A DNA stretch of 64,000 nucleotides from Pseudo-nitzschia pungens (lineage: Eukaryota > Bacillariophyta > Bacillariophyceae > Bacillariales > Bacillariaceae). Position 1 is the stretch's first letter. Each line of letters opens with the position of its first letter. Below, one piece after another: positions 41,803 through 52,826 of the stretch. Both the position numbers and the translations under genes were made by a program. The notes beneath the pieces were generated by a model. The model was not told the DNA's origin and did not search any database. It was given only the letters and a program-made list of their open reading frames with translations. Where the stretch lies: the NCBI GenBank assembly GCA_037355855.1, contig CM074758.1, positions 6,049,001-6,113,000 of the forward strand. The letters are read 5' to 3'.

Positions 41803-44800
41803 TCAACCCTGAGGTCCAGTAAGCCAGGCTCTTAGAAGAGCAGCCTCGTGTTGGTATGGCTGCACTGGTTGGACAGGCGCTGCATATTGCTTCCTGGCAA
41901 GGTGGATGGTTGCAAGCCACTGCCGCTTGGCAGTCAGGGTGTAACCTTGTAGGACGTGGAAAGGGGTTTGTAACAGGGAGTGTGACTGGGGAAGTGCACC
42001 AGCTGCACCAATTGCCAATTCTGAAGTGATGGAAGCATCAAGAGATTGGTGTTGTTCAGCATCAAGGGTACCCCCAGGACCATGGAGTCGTTCATTCCTA
42101 TAGGTCCAAAGATCCCAGGAGGTAAGAAAGAACTGATGGATGATAGCTGTAGCCCAACGTTTGGGAGAGCGCTTGCTTCCAATGTGGGAGTAGTAGTCAG
42201 CCTGAATTTGGTACCAGCGAGGAGACCACCTACCAAGAAGCCAGTTGTGCCAACCAATTGTCCTCTGTGCCCTGACAGCAGACGCAATTGCAAGTGAGTA
42301 GGATGAGGGATAAATGCTCTGGCCCTCCCGAACTCTGGTGAGAAGATCCACAATGGCAACAACCAATGATGGATCAGTTTGTTCAACTTCAAGCCTCTTC
42401 TGCAGTGGTCCCTTGAAAGCTGACACACTGTGCGTGACAGCCCCAGTGTCCTTGCAGGAGAGCACATGAGAAACCTTCTCGTTGTCTGCATCACACAAGG
42501 GACACCTAGAGTGATCCTGATACTGGTAGTGAAGGAGTTGGTTGCCAACACCAATGCATCCAGAAGCAAACTTGACAAACCACCTTTGCATGCCAGGAGG
42601 TAATCGCTTGAAGGCAGACAGATGGGCACACCAATGGATGGAACTCATAACAGGTTGTGGAATGGGAATGTCATGGTGGGTCTGCCAATATTGAAGAAGA
42701 GGAGGACCAGAAATAGCAACATGCAAAGCATTCTGATCAAACCTTGAACACTTGCATCCATTTAGAGAAAAGGCCCAGGGCTCTAACACAAGTCTGGGAT
42801 AGTGATGGGCAGAAGCTCTATGGACAGAGAGAAAGGCCTTTGCCATGCTGTCAACCTGATGATTGCGAAGGGCCCACCAATCAAGAAAGATTCCAGCTTG
42901 ATGGCCCTGAACCCATTGAAAGTTCACAGAAATTGGCAGGGCAGAAATCATGTTGCGGATGACATAAACATAATCAAAAGACTTTTGGGAAATAACCAAT
43001 GGCCAAGATCCCTGAGCCTGTTTGAGAGCTGTGTCACCATCCAGAGCAATGTTGATAGAGCCAGAAGCAATATCAAAAAGATTCACCAGAGCAGTGCAAC
43101 AGGTGAGAACTCCAATGATACCCGCCAGTTCACTCCTGTAGGATGACTGATCCTCAGGGGATCCACTGACAAAATTACAGCCAGTGAGAAACAATGAAGC
43201 AGACGTGGTGGAGGTATTGGGTGACAAAATGAAAGCAGAAGTTCCTCTGAGAAGGTCCGGATCAAATGAACCATCACATACAGCACTGGCAGTACCACTC
43301 GCAATAGCATCAACAAGGTGCTGACAGCCAGTCTGTGGCAGGGAATATTGGTGGAGAAGTACCCTTGGAGACGCACAGAGTGCATCAAAGGCATCTACTG
43401 GGGAGTCTGGAAGAGAATCAAATGGATTGTACTCCAGAGGATCCATGTCAGGAGGTGCAGAAACAAAAGCAGAGGACCCAACAACGCGTACAACTTGTCC
43501 ACAAATAACAGGGCAGACAAGCTCAATAGCACATGCTGGTTTGTCAGAAAGGAGTTCAGAAGTGACCCTGTATCTACCCCTGCCCTGGGAGGTGCTCACA
43601 ATCCAGCCAGTAGAAGTTTTGAAGAATATCCTGTCGGTGGAAGGAGACAAAAACCAAGGCCAGAGAGAAGCTGTCTGGGCAGAGAGCCAATGCCCAAGAT
43701 GGAAAGTAGGAGCCAGTGCCCTGGCTGCAGGGGGTGGACAGGGGGGAAGAAAACATGTCTGAAGAGCCTTAGTCCATAAGCGCTTTGCTGCTGGAGGCCA
43801 AGATGGAGGACATCTCGGCCAGTCAAGATGATCCCTCAAGTGATTGGAGGATGTCAGCTGGAAGGCCATGGGAGAGAGTCTTTTTCCATCTGGAGTACAA
43901 ATGTCAGCAAGGGAAATAGCCTTGAGGGACATGCGCATGTGATTCAAGAGGGACAAGTCAGCACCTCGGAAGCCAGAGTTGACAAAGGCTTGCATGAGAT
44001 AACAGTCATTGGAACGTAACAGAGGAAGATCTGGGAAGTCTTCAAACAAGCTCACAGGGTGAACAGAGAAAAACTTCCACACATGTTTGTACCAGCAAGG
44101 AGTGACGTAGGAAGCAAAAGGATGATATGGGGTGACACCAAGATGGAGAGGAATGCCAAGTTCGAGCCGTAGAGACTCAGCAGTTAGCCTGAGAATCCGA
44201 CCAGTTTGGGAGGACCTGACAGATTCCTGAAAGAGAGTGGCAATATGACTGAACTCTTGGAGGAGGTATGGATGAACGAAACCAAAGCCTTGATAGAGGG
44301 AAGGACCATAGAACACATGTCTGGGAAATGTCCGTGACATCCCTGCTTTATTCAGCACAGGAACAAGAGCTGGGTGAATTATCTTAGTCCAAGTGGCCTC
44401 ATCAAGTTGCGTGACAGGCATGGGGTATTCAACAGACTTCATGAAAGAATACTTGAAGGTGTAGAGGGATGCGCGCTTCGCACACTTGGAAGCCTTGATC
44501 TGAGAGCCAAAAGACTGAGACTGTGACTGCAAGTGAGCAATCTGTGCTTCCTCATTGCCATCCATGGAGATAAAAACCCCAAGAGTCTTGTCAGCATGGT
44601 CAACTTCAAAACGATCCAGGGTAGCTCGATTGCCATTCTTGTCAGCAACTGAGAAGTCACCAGGCATGTCAGCAATGGAGCGATAATCCCAACCGGATCC
44701 ATTCCATTTGAAATCAATCAAATAACAGAAGGATTTGGCAGGTTCAATAGCACCACCAGTGGCAATAATCCCACCAGCCCACCGGTCAAGAGCTCCCTGA

Positions 44801-47715
44801 AAATCAACAGCCAATTCCTCACCAGATGTGGAGGAATCAGAGCCAGCACAAAACAAATCTGTGTCATCCACAAAGGCAAAACCCACAAGAGAAACAAGTT
44901 GCAGTGACAATGAAGTGAAAAGATGGACACCATGCCCAGCCTGTTGCATCATTCGGAAGACAATTGTTGACACCAAAGCCCAAAGAGTTGGACCAATACC
45001 ATTGCCTTGGCCACAACCACTGAGAGGAACAGGTTCATCACCATACACAGGACCTGACCGACCAAAACCAGTTTTGATGTGGTGCTTGGCAAGTTGCAAA
45101 GTAGACAAAAGAACCTCACACACATGTGCAGGAACCCCAAAGCTTTGGAGAGTGAGACCTGCAATGGGATGAGAGATCCTATCATAGCAGCCCTTAGCAT
45201 CATTCATAGCAACAGCACCAGATCTGCGCTTCTGCCTCAACACATCACAGATGAGCTTCTTGTTCAAGCAGGTGTTGATGGCCTTGTGGTGTTTCCTGCT
45301 GCCATGTTGATCAACCGCCACTGCATTGGCACGTTCAGCATGGGCAAGAATGCGTCTGCCAATCATCTTGTTGTTGATTTGGAATTCAGGAGACATTAAC
45401 TGGATGAGTCTCATCTTATCCACTCTATATTCACCAGGTTTCTTGAAGATCTCAACATCCGTGATGACCTGCCAGGCAGAAGGAGAGAAGCCAACAATCA
45501 ATGGGACGGATCTCAGTAGAGTGTCAAACTTGTTCAACTGGGGATCCAGGGCAAAAGCCTTGTGGTGGGCAAAACTCAAACAAGAAGGTTCACTTGCTGT
45601 GCGTTCCCTCTGGTGTTTCCAGGCAGCAGCATTGTCAGCTGGACACACTGAATAGTCAAAGGGAGGCAAACTCAGAATAGAGGCAGGGACTTTGAGACAA
45701 GAAAGAAATTCAGACAGGTATTTGTCAGTGGCAGGAGGAGGATTATATGTGCCATCAAGAACTTGAGCAGAAGCATGGGCTGTGCCGAGGTAGCCAAAAT
45801 CTTGAATGAAGGAGGGAGTCATGGAAGGAGTGCCAAGACACTGCTGTTGACGCCGGACATTGGATTCAGCCATAGCTGGAACCATAGTGGACTGGGACTC
45901 CAAGACCTGTTCAGCACCATCAGGGCCAACTGCAATAGCTCGCAAGACAGCTGACTTGTTGACACGTCCCCGAATAGACCTAGCAGCAAGACCAAGCTCT
46001 CTTTGAAGACGTTCCCTGCGCATCCGGGCACGAATCTGGGAAGCATTCTGGTTGTGAGGTTTGCCTTCAGCAAGAAGTGCATCCACCAGGCCTTGATTGA
46101 AGGAGTCTCTCCAAGAGGGGGCCAATTTTTTCACTGCCCGGTATTGTCTGTAAGCTTGTTTCAGATGGAGGAGAGCACTTGAAAGATCACTGTGTTCTCC
46201 TTTGTAGAGAGAAAGCTTGCAGGCCAACCTTTTCAAAACAGTATGACTGGTGGACACACCCTGTCTCAACTTAACAACACGCCGCCAAAAGTCAATGGTA
46301 TCACGATAGACTTGCAGCTTAGGTGACCATGGAACCAGACCAGCTCTTGTGTGGCAAAGGTTTTGTTCAACAGAGAGCCTGAGAGAGGTGGAGGTTTCAT
46401 GGAGGACTTCATATGTGGTGATGAGATCAGCGCGCACAGAAATATCCCCAGACTGAAACTGAGCCAGGAGGTGTTCCAGCTTAGCTTGGAGAGAATACAC
46501 TCCAGCCTTCAGAAAGCTGTGCCTGACACGCTTGAAATACCGTTGGCGCAGATGAGGGTGGGAGGACTGGAGTTTGGAATGAGAGAAGCTCACGGGAGGT
46601 GGCAGGTGTTTGCCCATGAGGCTGCAATTACAGACTTCAATCCAAAGCATTCTGTGGTCCGATTCCATACCATAGGCGCCACCAAAGGGACAATACCCAG
46701 CCCTGAGAACATCAACATTCTCAGAGACCCAAATGGCATCAATTGGTGTTCTGGTAGTGTTGCGGTTGTGAGTGGCAGGAGGAGAAGACTGACTATGAAG
46801 GGTAAGAATGGCATCTCTGAAACCAAGAGCCTTGAGCTCAAAAGACAAGCCATCAGTCCGAACATCAGCATTTTGATCAATCCCAAGAATGACCTGGTCA
46901 CCTGCACCCAGACAGACCTGAAGGGCAGCAGTCAAATCCCTGTGAAAGAGAATGCATGGGTTGGGACTGAAAAGATTTTCAGCTGCTTGAAAGTATCGGT
47001 ACTGTTGATTCCAGACGGAACCAAGGTCCCTGTCATTTTCAACAGGGCAGTAAGCAGAAAACATAGTGACAGTGTAACCATCCCTGCCCTGAAACTTGAC
47101 AAAGGACCATCTCCCAAGACCAGAAGGATCAGCCCCATGGGCAATCTTGTGGGAACTGAACAGTTGATCAATGGAAAACCCCGTACCACCAGGCTGAAGC
47201 CATGAACAGTCAGAAGCTTCATGCTTGTTGTTGGCAAGGTAGGAAAAACTGGAGGGACAGACATTCTTCATGCGCCTATTAAAAAGATCACAGGGCAGGA
47301 GTTTGGATTCATTCAAACAATGTTCAGCAAAAAGCGCCACACTGGCATTGCTCTTGACAAATTGACGGGCGTTGTGCTTGGACATGGACATAAAGGCAGC
47401 TCTACGCTGGGGTCCAATGTTTTGGAAGGTGATGATGGTGGAATTAGATGATGGAGCTTGAGGAAAGGAATGACCAAAACTGTCAGAATCCTTAGCAGCA
47501 AGAGAGTCTCCATGAAGAGTTAATTGGACAAAATGAGAGACAGGGGAAGAGGCGGAGGGGGAAAAGGGAGAAACAGTAGAAGCATTGATGGGATTTGGAT
47601 TGGAAGGCACCCCATCAAACCTCATACCAGAAGAGCTAACCATGATCAGAAGGAAACCCAGTCTGTCGCAGGGATGGAAGAGTTGCCGGAGCTGATTTGG
47701 TGGAAACATTGGCAT
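41803..47715 (-). CDS. LINE-B ORF2: APE endonuclease-RT-RNase H
   Basis: Up to 1970 codons. APE-type endonuclease at about residues 90-370 (FQNIGPQRRAAF; LGIDQNADV; MESDHRMLWIEV with the SDH motif). RT follows with MNDAKGCYDRISH (motif A), GCGQGNGIGPTLWA (motif B) and FAFVDDTDLF (motif C). RNase H is C-terminal (CDGSFDPDLLRG; YRSELAGIIG; ALDGDTALKQ; WVQGHQAG) and near the end is a Cys/His motif, CPLCDADNEKVSHVLSC. The enzyme nicks DNA and primes reverse transcription. Two starts are possible: AUG 47715 or AUG 47643, which overlaps the ORF1 stop as AUGGUUAG. No internal stop, so probably functional. RNase H places it near I-like LINEs; clade not assigned. Confidence 0.9.
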   Translation of the reverse strand: MPMFPPNQLRQLFHPCDRLGFLLIMVSSSGMRFDGVPSNPNPINASTVSPFSPSASSPVSHFVQLTLHGDSLAAKDSDSFGHSFPQAPSSNSTIITFQNIGPQRRAAFMSMSKHNARQFVKSNASVALFAEHCLNESKLLPCDLFNRRMKNVCPSSFSYLANNKHEASDCSWLQPGGTGFSIDQLFSSHKIAHGADPSGLGRWSFVKFQGRDGYTVTMFSAYCPVENDRDLGSVWNQQYRYFQAAENLFSPNPCILFHRDLTAALQVCLGAGDQVILGIDQNADVRTDGLSFELKALGFRDAILTLHSQSSPPATHNRNTTRTPIDAIWVSENVDVLRAGYCPFGGAYGMESDHRMLWIEVCNCSLMGKHLPPPVSFSHSKLQSSHPHLRQRYFKRVRHSFLKAGVYSLQAKLEHLLAQFQSGDISVRADLITTYEVLHETSTSLRLSVEQNLCHTRAGLVPWSPKLQVYRDTIDFWRRVVKLRQGVSTSHTVLKRLACKLSLYKGEHSDLSSALLHLKQAYRQYRAVKKLAPSWRDSFNQGLVDALLAEGKPHNQNASQIRARMRRERLQRELGLAARSIRGRVNKSAVLRAIAVGPDGAEQVLESQSTMVPAMAESNVRRQQQCLGTPSMTPSFIQDFGYLGTAHASAQVLDGTYNPPPATDKYLSEFLSCLKVPASILSLPPFDYSVCPADNAAAWKHQRERTASEPSCLSFAHHKAFALDPQLNKFDTLLRSVPLIVGFSPSAWQVITDVEIFKKPGEYRVDKMRLIQLMSPEFQINNKMIGRRILAHAERANAVAVDQHGSRKHHKAINTCLNKKLICDVLRQKRRSGAVAMNDAKGCYDRISHPIAGLTLQSFGVPAHVCEVLLSTLQLAKHHIKTGFGRSGPVYGDEPVPLSGCGQGNGIGPTLWALVSTIVFRMMQQAGHGVHLFTSLSLQLVSLVGFAFVDDTDLFCAGSDSSTSGEELAVDFQGALDRWAGGIIATGGAIEPAKSFCYLIDFKWNGSGWDYRSIADMPGDFSVADKNGNRATLDRFEVDHADKTLGVFISMDGNEEAQIAHLQSQSQSFGSQIKASKCAKRASLYTFKYSFMKSVEYPMPVTQLDEATWTKIIHPALVPVLNKAGMSRTFPRHVFYGPSLYQGFGFVHPYLLQEFSHIATLFQESVRSSQTGRILRLTAESLRLELGIPLHLGVTPYHPFASYVTPCWYKHVWKFFSVHPVSLFEDFPDLPLLRSNDCYLMQAFVNSGFRGADLSLLNHMRMSLKAISLADICTPDGKRLSPMAFQLTSSNHLRDHLDWPRCPPSWPPAAKRLWTKALQTCFLPPCPPPAARALAPTFHLGHWLSAQTASLWPWFLSPSTDRIFFKTSTGWIVSTSQGRGRYRVTSELLSDKPACAIELVCPVICGQVVRVVGSSAFVSAPPDMDPLEYNPFDSLPDSPVDAFDALCASPRVLLHQYSLPQTGCQHLVDAIASGTASAVCDGSFDPDLLRGTSAFILSPNTSTTSASLFLTGCNFVSGSPEDQSSYRSELAGIIGVLTCCTALVNLFDIASGSINIALDGDTALKQAQGSWPLVISQKSFDYVYVIRNMISALPISVNFQWVQGHQAGIFLDWWALRNHQVDSMAKAFLSVHRASAHHYPRLVLEPWAFSLNGCKCSRFDQNALHVAISGPPLLQYWQTHHDIPIPQPVMSSIHWCAHLSAFKRLPPGMQRWFVKFASGCIGVGNQLLHYQYQDHSRCPLCDADNEKVSHVLSCKDTGAVTHSVSAFKGPLQKRLEVEQTDPSLVVAIVDLLTRVREGQSIYPSSYSLAIASAVRAQRTIGWHNWLLGRWSPRWYQIQADYYSHIGSKRSPKRWATAIIHQFFLTSWDLWTYRNERLHGPGGTLDAEQHQSLDASITSELAIGAAGALPQSHSLLQTPFHVLQGYTLTAKRQWLATIHLARKQYAAPVQPVQPYQHEAALLRAWLTGPQG

Positions 47716-50593
47716 GGCTCAAATCACTGACGCTAGCATCATGGCTGGAGGAGAATGCAATTGCAGCAACTCCAAGCCTCAGTGCAGAGGCTGCGTCTTC
47801 CCCACCACCGGCAGCAGGAACTGCAGTTGAGGAATCAGGAGAGGCCACAGGGAGGTCACCGGCCATGGCATTCTGGGGAGGGTCAGGAACTGCAGGGTGA
47901 ACTTCAGGAGGAATACCAGGAGAGGCATCAGCCTTGGCAACATTGGAAGGATCACCTCCAGTAGGAACACCACCTGCAGGCGCTGAAGCCTGGACATCAG
48001 TGAGATTGGAAGTACCGGTGGCTAAAGTATCCATGGATTGAGAATCATCAAATCCGCCACCACCACTGTCAGCACGGGCTTGGAGGTTAAAGTGCAAATC
48101 CAGATCAAAGGTGAGGTCTGGGGCAAAGTCAACTGACAAGTCATCATCAACAAGTTCCCAATCTCTTGCATCCCCATCACCAAAAAAGGGAAGAGAGTCA
48201 TCCTGCATTGGATCTGCAGCAGGTTCAGTTTCCACAACACAATTGGCAGCAGCATCCCAATGGTAGGCTTCCATTTCAGTCAAGCACTCAGAAGAGAACC
48301 ATTGTCGAACACAAGAACCATAATGAGCTTCCAGTATAATAGGCAGGAAAGACAACATGGCCATTGCTTCAGCCTTGGTAGTGATATTGTACAAAGCAAG
48401 GATCTCGCCTCGGTATGAACTGGTATCGACAGAAAGAAAAAGAGGCCATGACCAATTGTCACGGGTTCTGATACCCAGAAGCACACTGCGCAGTGTCTTC
48501 AAACCCAGCCCTTGGCCCAGGTCAACTGGAAGATCAAGATCAACTACCCCCAGAACAGGAGCAGTTTCATGGCTCTCAATAAATTTAGCTTGGCGGTGCT
48601 TAGCCTGGCGAACAGTCTTGAGCTTGGAGGGGGGAAGAGGTCTGTCAGAAGGATTGGTAGCTGTCTCAATAAACTTGTAGAATTTACCATCAGGGAGAGA
48701 GGCAATGTCTGAAGGTTTGCACCGGTTGAACTGGGCTTTGAGGAGCTTAACAGTTTGGGCGCGCTTTGTTGCATCACATAAAACATGAGCAGCCAGAACC
48801 GGATTGGGATCAGGAGTTCTGGAGTTGTCAAGGCTGATATTCTTCCTGATAACAGCAATAGGACACGCCTGAAACCTGGGATGAGTGTGAAGCAATTCGT
48901 TGTAGTGGTCAAGATCAAAACTCTGCATGTAAGATCCAAGGAGAAAGCCACATGTGACAATAACTGGGGCCTGTATGTGGTCATATTTCAGGTCCATATC
49001 ACGGTCTCTGAGCCTCTGGAGCAATTGTGCTGAAAAGAGTTTCTCCAGGGAAGCACTGTGGCCCACAAAGAAGCGTAGATGAGGAGCAGTTCTACTGCGA
49101 AGCCAGAGCTGAGCAACATACAATTCCAAGGTCTTCCTGTCAGGAAGTGTCGTCCAAAACTTGGTAACAGGCTTGGCCTTGGGGTTGAGCCTGGCTCTGG
49201 AGGGAAAAACATACAACACCAGGCGCTTGTCAACAGTCCATAGAAGATCCAAAGCTTCCTTGAGAGACTTGAGCAGCTCATCATATAGTTCCCCAGGGCG
49301 TTGTGACATCAACCTTGGAAGGGACAGAGTGACATAAGAACTATGAGAACACTTGGTGCCAGCAGTGACATCCACTGGAGCTCTAGAATCACTGGAGCAA
49401 ACCCCTCGGCGTTGGAGGAAATGCCCAGCAGAGGAGGACAAGACAGTAGCATCACCACCACCAGGAAGAAAGGACACTGATTTGGAAGTGGAAGCATCAT
49501 CAACTGCAGCTGGCGCAGGTGTAGGAGGTCGCTTCTTGAAATGCCAGTGGGAGCCAAGCACCTGATTGGCTGCCAACCAAACTCTTCCTTCAGTGCTGGG
49601 CAAAAGGTTACCTTCACAATACAGGTCCTCAAAACACTCAGGAGACATCTTGGCCAAACCAATAAGACATCTCTTCAGAGCATGGCCTGAAGGTTGCTTG
49701 GTCCAGTCTGCTGAGGCTTGAAAGCAGAGAGAAGCAAGGGAAACCAGGGACTCCACAGAAGCAGTTCTCCACTCAGGGTTGTCAGGAAAAGCTTGAGCAT
49801 ATGCTGGAGGGATGGCAGACTGACAGACATCATGGATGGATTTCTTGTCATTCCCATCTTTCTTGCTGAAGAAGTGAGTGGGACTAGGACACCCAGTCCA
49901 TAGCCGGATTCCTGCTGGAGTTTTACGAAGAGTGTGGATAGGGGTGGGAATGGAAGCACGACCAGTAAAAGGCCCCTTACCGTAGAAGCACCAGAGGAAG
50001 GAATCTGAGTGAGCTTTGTTGGCAGCAGCCAGGGCTTTCTTGCGCAGGGCATGTCGCTCTGCAGACGGTGTGTCAGAAAGGAATGCAAGAGTAGCTTGTT
50101 TCAGACTAGACTTGGAAGGAGAGACCTTGGAAGGAGGGTGCTTAGAGTCTGAGTGCTCAGAGCCTGGCTGGCCATCCCTAGACGTCGCACTGTTGGACTT
50201 TCCACTGTTGGGCTTCCCACTGTTGGACGTCCCACTGTTGGAATTTCCACTGTTGGGCTTCCCACTGTTGGACTTCCCACTGTCAGACGTCCCACTGTCG
50301 GACTGCCCACTGCCTGAATGCCCTGTGTCTGAATGCCCAGTGCCTGACTGCTCAGTGCTCATATCAACATCATCTAGTGCACCAGTAGACACAGCAGAAG
50401 TGAAGGACATATCATCATCAGAAGGGAGTGAATCCCTAGCTGTACGGGGAGAGGGAGGGGGAGAGGGAGTAGCCTGAAGAACGGAACCAGCAGGTAGTCG
50501 GCGGGAAGGGGTCCCCGTAAAGGCGCGTTTGTTTGAAGGAGTGTTAGCCAAGGTAGACCTTTTTCGCCTGGAAGCTGGCGGGGGGGGAGGCAT
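47636..50593 (-). CDS. LINE-B ORF1
   Basis: 985 codons from AUG 50593 (MPPPPPASRRKRSTL). The N-terminus is basic. Around residues 85-145 it has Ser/Gly-rich 5-residue repeats of the type SNSGK, encoded by a minisatellite (50180-50340). The middle is globular (e.g. WTKQPSGHALKRCLIGLAKM; SLPRLMSQRPGELYDELL) and the C-terminus is Ala/Pro/Asp-rich. No RRM or zinc knuckle was recognised. By position it should be the RNA-binding partner of ORF2. The large size is unusual for a LINE ORF1. It ends at TAG 47636-47638. Confidence 0.8.
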   Translation of the reverse strand: MPPPPPASRRKRSTLANTPSNKRAFTGTPSRRLPAGSVLQATPSPPPSPRTARDSLPSDDDMSFTSAVSTGALDDVDMSTEQSGTGHSDTGHSGSGQSDSGTSDSGKSNSGKPNSGNSNSGTSNSGKPNSGKSNSATSRDGQPGSEHSDSKHPPSKVSPSKSSLKQATLAFLSDTPSAERHALRKKALAAANKAHSDSFLWCFYGKGPFTGRASIPTPIHTLRKTPAGIRLWTGCPSPTHFFSKKDGNDKKSIHDVCQSAIPPAYAQAFPDNPEWRTASVESLVSLASLCFQASADWTKQPSGHALKRCLIGLAKMSPECFEDLYCEGNLLPSTEGRVWLAANQVLGSHWHFKKRPPTPAPAAVDDASTSKSVSFLPGGGDATVLSSSAGHFLQRRGVCSSDSRAPVDVTAGTKCSHSSYVTLSLPRLMSQRPGELYDELLKSLKEALDLLWTVDKRLVLYVFPSRARLNPKAKPVTKFWTTLPDRKTLELYVAQLWLRSRTAPHLRFFVGHSASLEKLFSAQLLQRLRDRDMDLKYDHIQAPVIVTCGFLLGSYMQSFDLDHYNELLHTHPRFQACPIAVIRKNISLDNSRTPDPNPVLAAHVLCDATKRAQTVKLLKAQFNRCKPSDIASLPDGKFYKFIETATNPSDRPLPPSKLKTVRQAKHRQAKFIESHETAPVLGVVDLDLPVDLGQGLGLKTLRSVLLGIRTRDNWSWPLFLSVDTSSYRGEILALYNITTKAEAMAMLSFLPIILEAHYGSCVRQWFSSECLTEMEAYHWDAAANCVVETEPAADPMQDDSLPFFGDGDARDWELVDDDLSVDFAPDLTFDLDLHFNLQARADSGGGGFDDSQSMDTLATGTSNLTDVQASAPAGGVPTGGDPSNVAKADASPGIPPEVHPAVPDPPQNAMAGDLPVASPDSSTAVPAAGGGEDAASALRLGVAAIAFSSSHDASVSDLSHANVSTKSAPATLPSLRQTGFPSDHG

Positions 50594-52826
50594 GATGGGG
50601 CGAGGAGCGTCTGAATAGGCGTGTTGGCTCGGGCGCTGGTAGGCTGTCAGTGTTAACCTGTATGGATATATACAGATGGGTGTATTCTACACTGCTCTGG
50701 GATGTGCAAGTGCCAGGTGATGACAAAGGCCGGGGCAGGGGAAGCACCGGTTGAGAGCAAAGGCCGGGGCAGGAGAAGCACCGGTTGAGAGCAAAGCAAC
50801 AACTGAAAAGCAGGCAATTGGGGTTGGACCAACAGCAGACACGCCTCTTGGATGTGCAAGTGCCAGGTGTTGACAAAGGCCGGAGCAGGGGAAGCACCGG
50901 TTGAGGGCAAAGGCCGGGGCAAGAGAAGCACCGGTGGAAGGCAATCAACAGTAGAAAACCTCCAGTGGAGTGCAGGAGCACCGGGAAACAGGGTACAGCA
51001 GCAACAACAGGTCCAACGTTGGTCTGGACAAGGAAAAACTCCAGGGGAACCAAAAGAAAAGACTGGAGCACTTCCAGAAGAATCACGTTCGAAACCCACA
51101 GAGGTGCTCTGGAGTTACAGAATTTAGAAACTCCAGCAGACCACTGCAAATCGTGTAGAAACAAACCGACAACTGGCTTGTAACAAAGACCTAGGACCAG
51201 GGAAGGTGCTTGCGTGGAGGGGGGCTTTAGTAGGAACACTTAGGGACCGGGGGATATCAATGGCAGGGCACACTTAAAAGGCTCAGGAGGGAACTTGAAG
51301 TTCAAACTCGCAAGTACTTTTAAGTGGAAACAGTATCCAGGGGCAATTGGCTTGGAAACAGGGACCTTGAGCGAGACACTTAGGGACCAGGGAAACAGTG
51401 GAAACAGTATCCGGGGGCAATTGGCTTGAAAATAGGTAGCTTGAGCGAGACACTTAGGGACCAGGGAAGCTGCTTGGAACAGGGACCAGGGAAACTGTAG
51501 TATTGTATGTGTTCGACAACTTCAACTTGAAAAGACTTAACCTTGAAGAACGTAGAACGTTAGGGGGATATCACGGAACAGAGCTGCTGTAGAATTCTAC
51601 AGGGAAAATTCTGGTAGTTCTGTCCAGAGTTGCGGGCAAATGGAATAGAAGTACCACTTTTGGCCCTGTAGAATTTACGTAGAAGGGGGGAAATGGAAAC
51701 AGTATCCAGGGGCAATTGGCTTGAAAACAGGGACCTTGAGCGAGACACTTAGTGACCAGGGAAGCTGCTTGCTTGAAAACAGGGGCTTTAGTAGAAACAC
51801 CTAGGGACCAGAGGGAGGCTTGTGTCTTGAAAACAGTGTCGAACTTGAAGTTCAAGTTGGGGTTGCTTAATAGCGAAAACACTTAGGGATCAGGGAACTC
51901 GCGAACACTTAGGGACCAGGGAAATTGTAGTCTTGAAAACAAGGGGCTGTAGTAGCTGTAGTCTTGGAAACAAGAGTGCAATAAGTAGGAGGTACTTAGG
52001 GATCGGTTGGTCTTGGCTTGAAAACAGGTGTAGTAGGGGGAGCCTTAAGCAAAAACACTTAGGGACTGGGGGGCTTGGCTAGGAAACAGGGGTACTCTTA
52101 AGTGAGAAACACTTAAGGAGCGGTGGGCAATTGGTTTGAAAATAAAGGGGGAACTGGAAGATATGCTCGCGCGAACTTGATAGTACTTGGAGATACTTGT
52201 AAAGACTTAGGGATCAGCGAGTAGGAACCTTCTAGAAGGGGGGTGTATATGTGTTCGATCTTGAAGAATGTAGAACGTTAAGTGGGTTCGACCTTGAAGA
52301 ATGTAGAACATTAAGTGGGTAACACTTAAGGGGCTTGGAAGACTGTATAGCGTTAAATAATAAGGTAGCTTGAAAACAGATCGAAAAACAAACCGAGCTC
52401 GGAGACAAACTGAGCGTGGAGACTAACCGGAGCAGAGCTGCTGTAGAATTAGTACTGCAATTGCTGTAGAAAATTATGTGTCCTTGTTTTCGGTCGTGTT
52501 GCTTGTTGCTTGCCGACAGAGCTGCTGTAGAATTAGTACTGGGAGCGCTGTAGAAAATTATGTGTCCTTGTTTGCTTGTGTTGCTGCCGAATCGATCGAC
52601 CGACCGACAGGAAACAAGGAACCAAAGCAACCAAAGGAAGCAAGGAGCAGCCTAACAAACAGCAGAATCAGATAGGGGAGGTCTCTGTTAATAGGTGTAG
52701 TGCTTGGTTTTGTTGTAGGAGCTTTAGAAGTGAGTGAGATATCAAAGGGGAAAGTTGGGTAGAAATCTACGTGTTTTAAGTACTGGAACATCGGAACGTC
52801 GGACAAAATGCGCGATGCGAAAATTG
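50594..52826 (-). other. LINE-B 5' UTR
   Basis: No gene. Holds repeats of a ccggggcagg/gaagcaccggttga unit (50720-50940) and many diverged copies of an acttagggaccaggga unit (51180-52210), plus a duplicated block containing gctgctgtagaattagtactg (52433 and 52519). The last ~45 bp match the LINE-A 5' end. Confidence 0.6.

Larger units (their letters stand above)
41500..52826 (-). mobile_element. LINE-B: full-length LINE with endonuclease, RT and RNase H
   Basis: 11.3 kb, flanked by a perfect 20-bp TSD tatggtccagcagggcagta at 41480-41499 and 52827-52846, inside the LINE-A repeat array. Both ORFs are open and the 3' tail is an ATTA repeat, so it is a strong candidate for a recently active copy. 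Confidence 0.93.

Noticed and set aside
43318..50477. Plus-strand ORFs of 150-280 codons inside LINE-B
   Set aside because: Antisense shadows of the intact ORF1 and ORF2.
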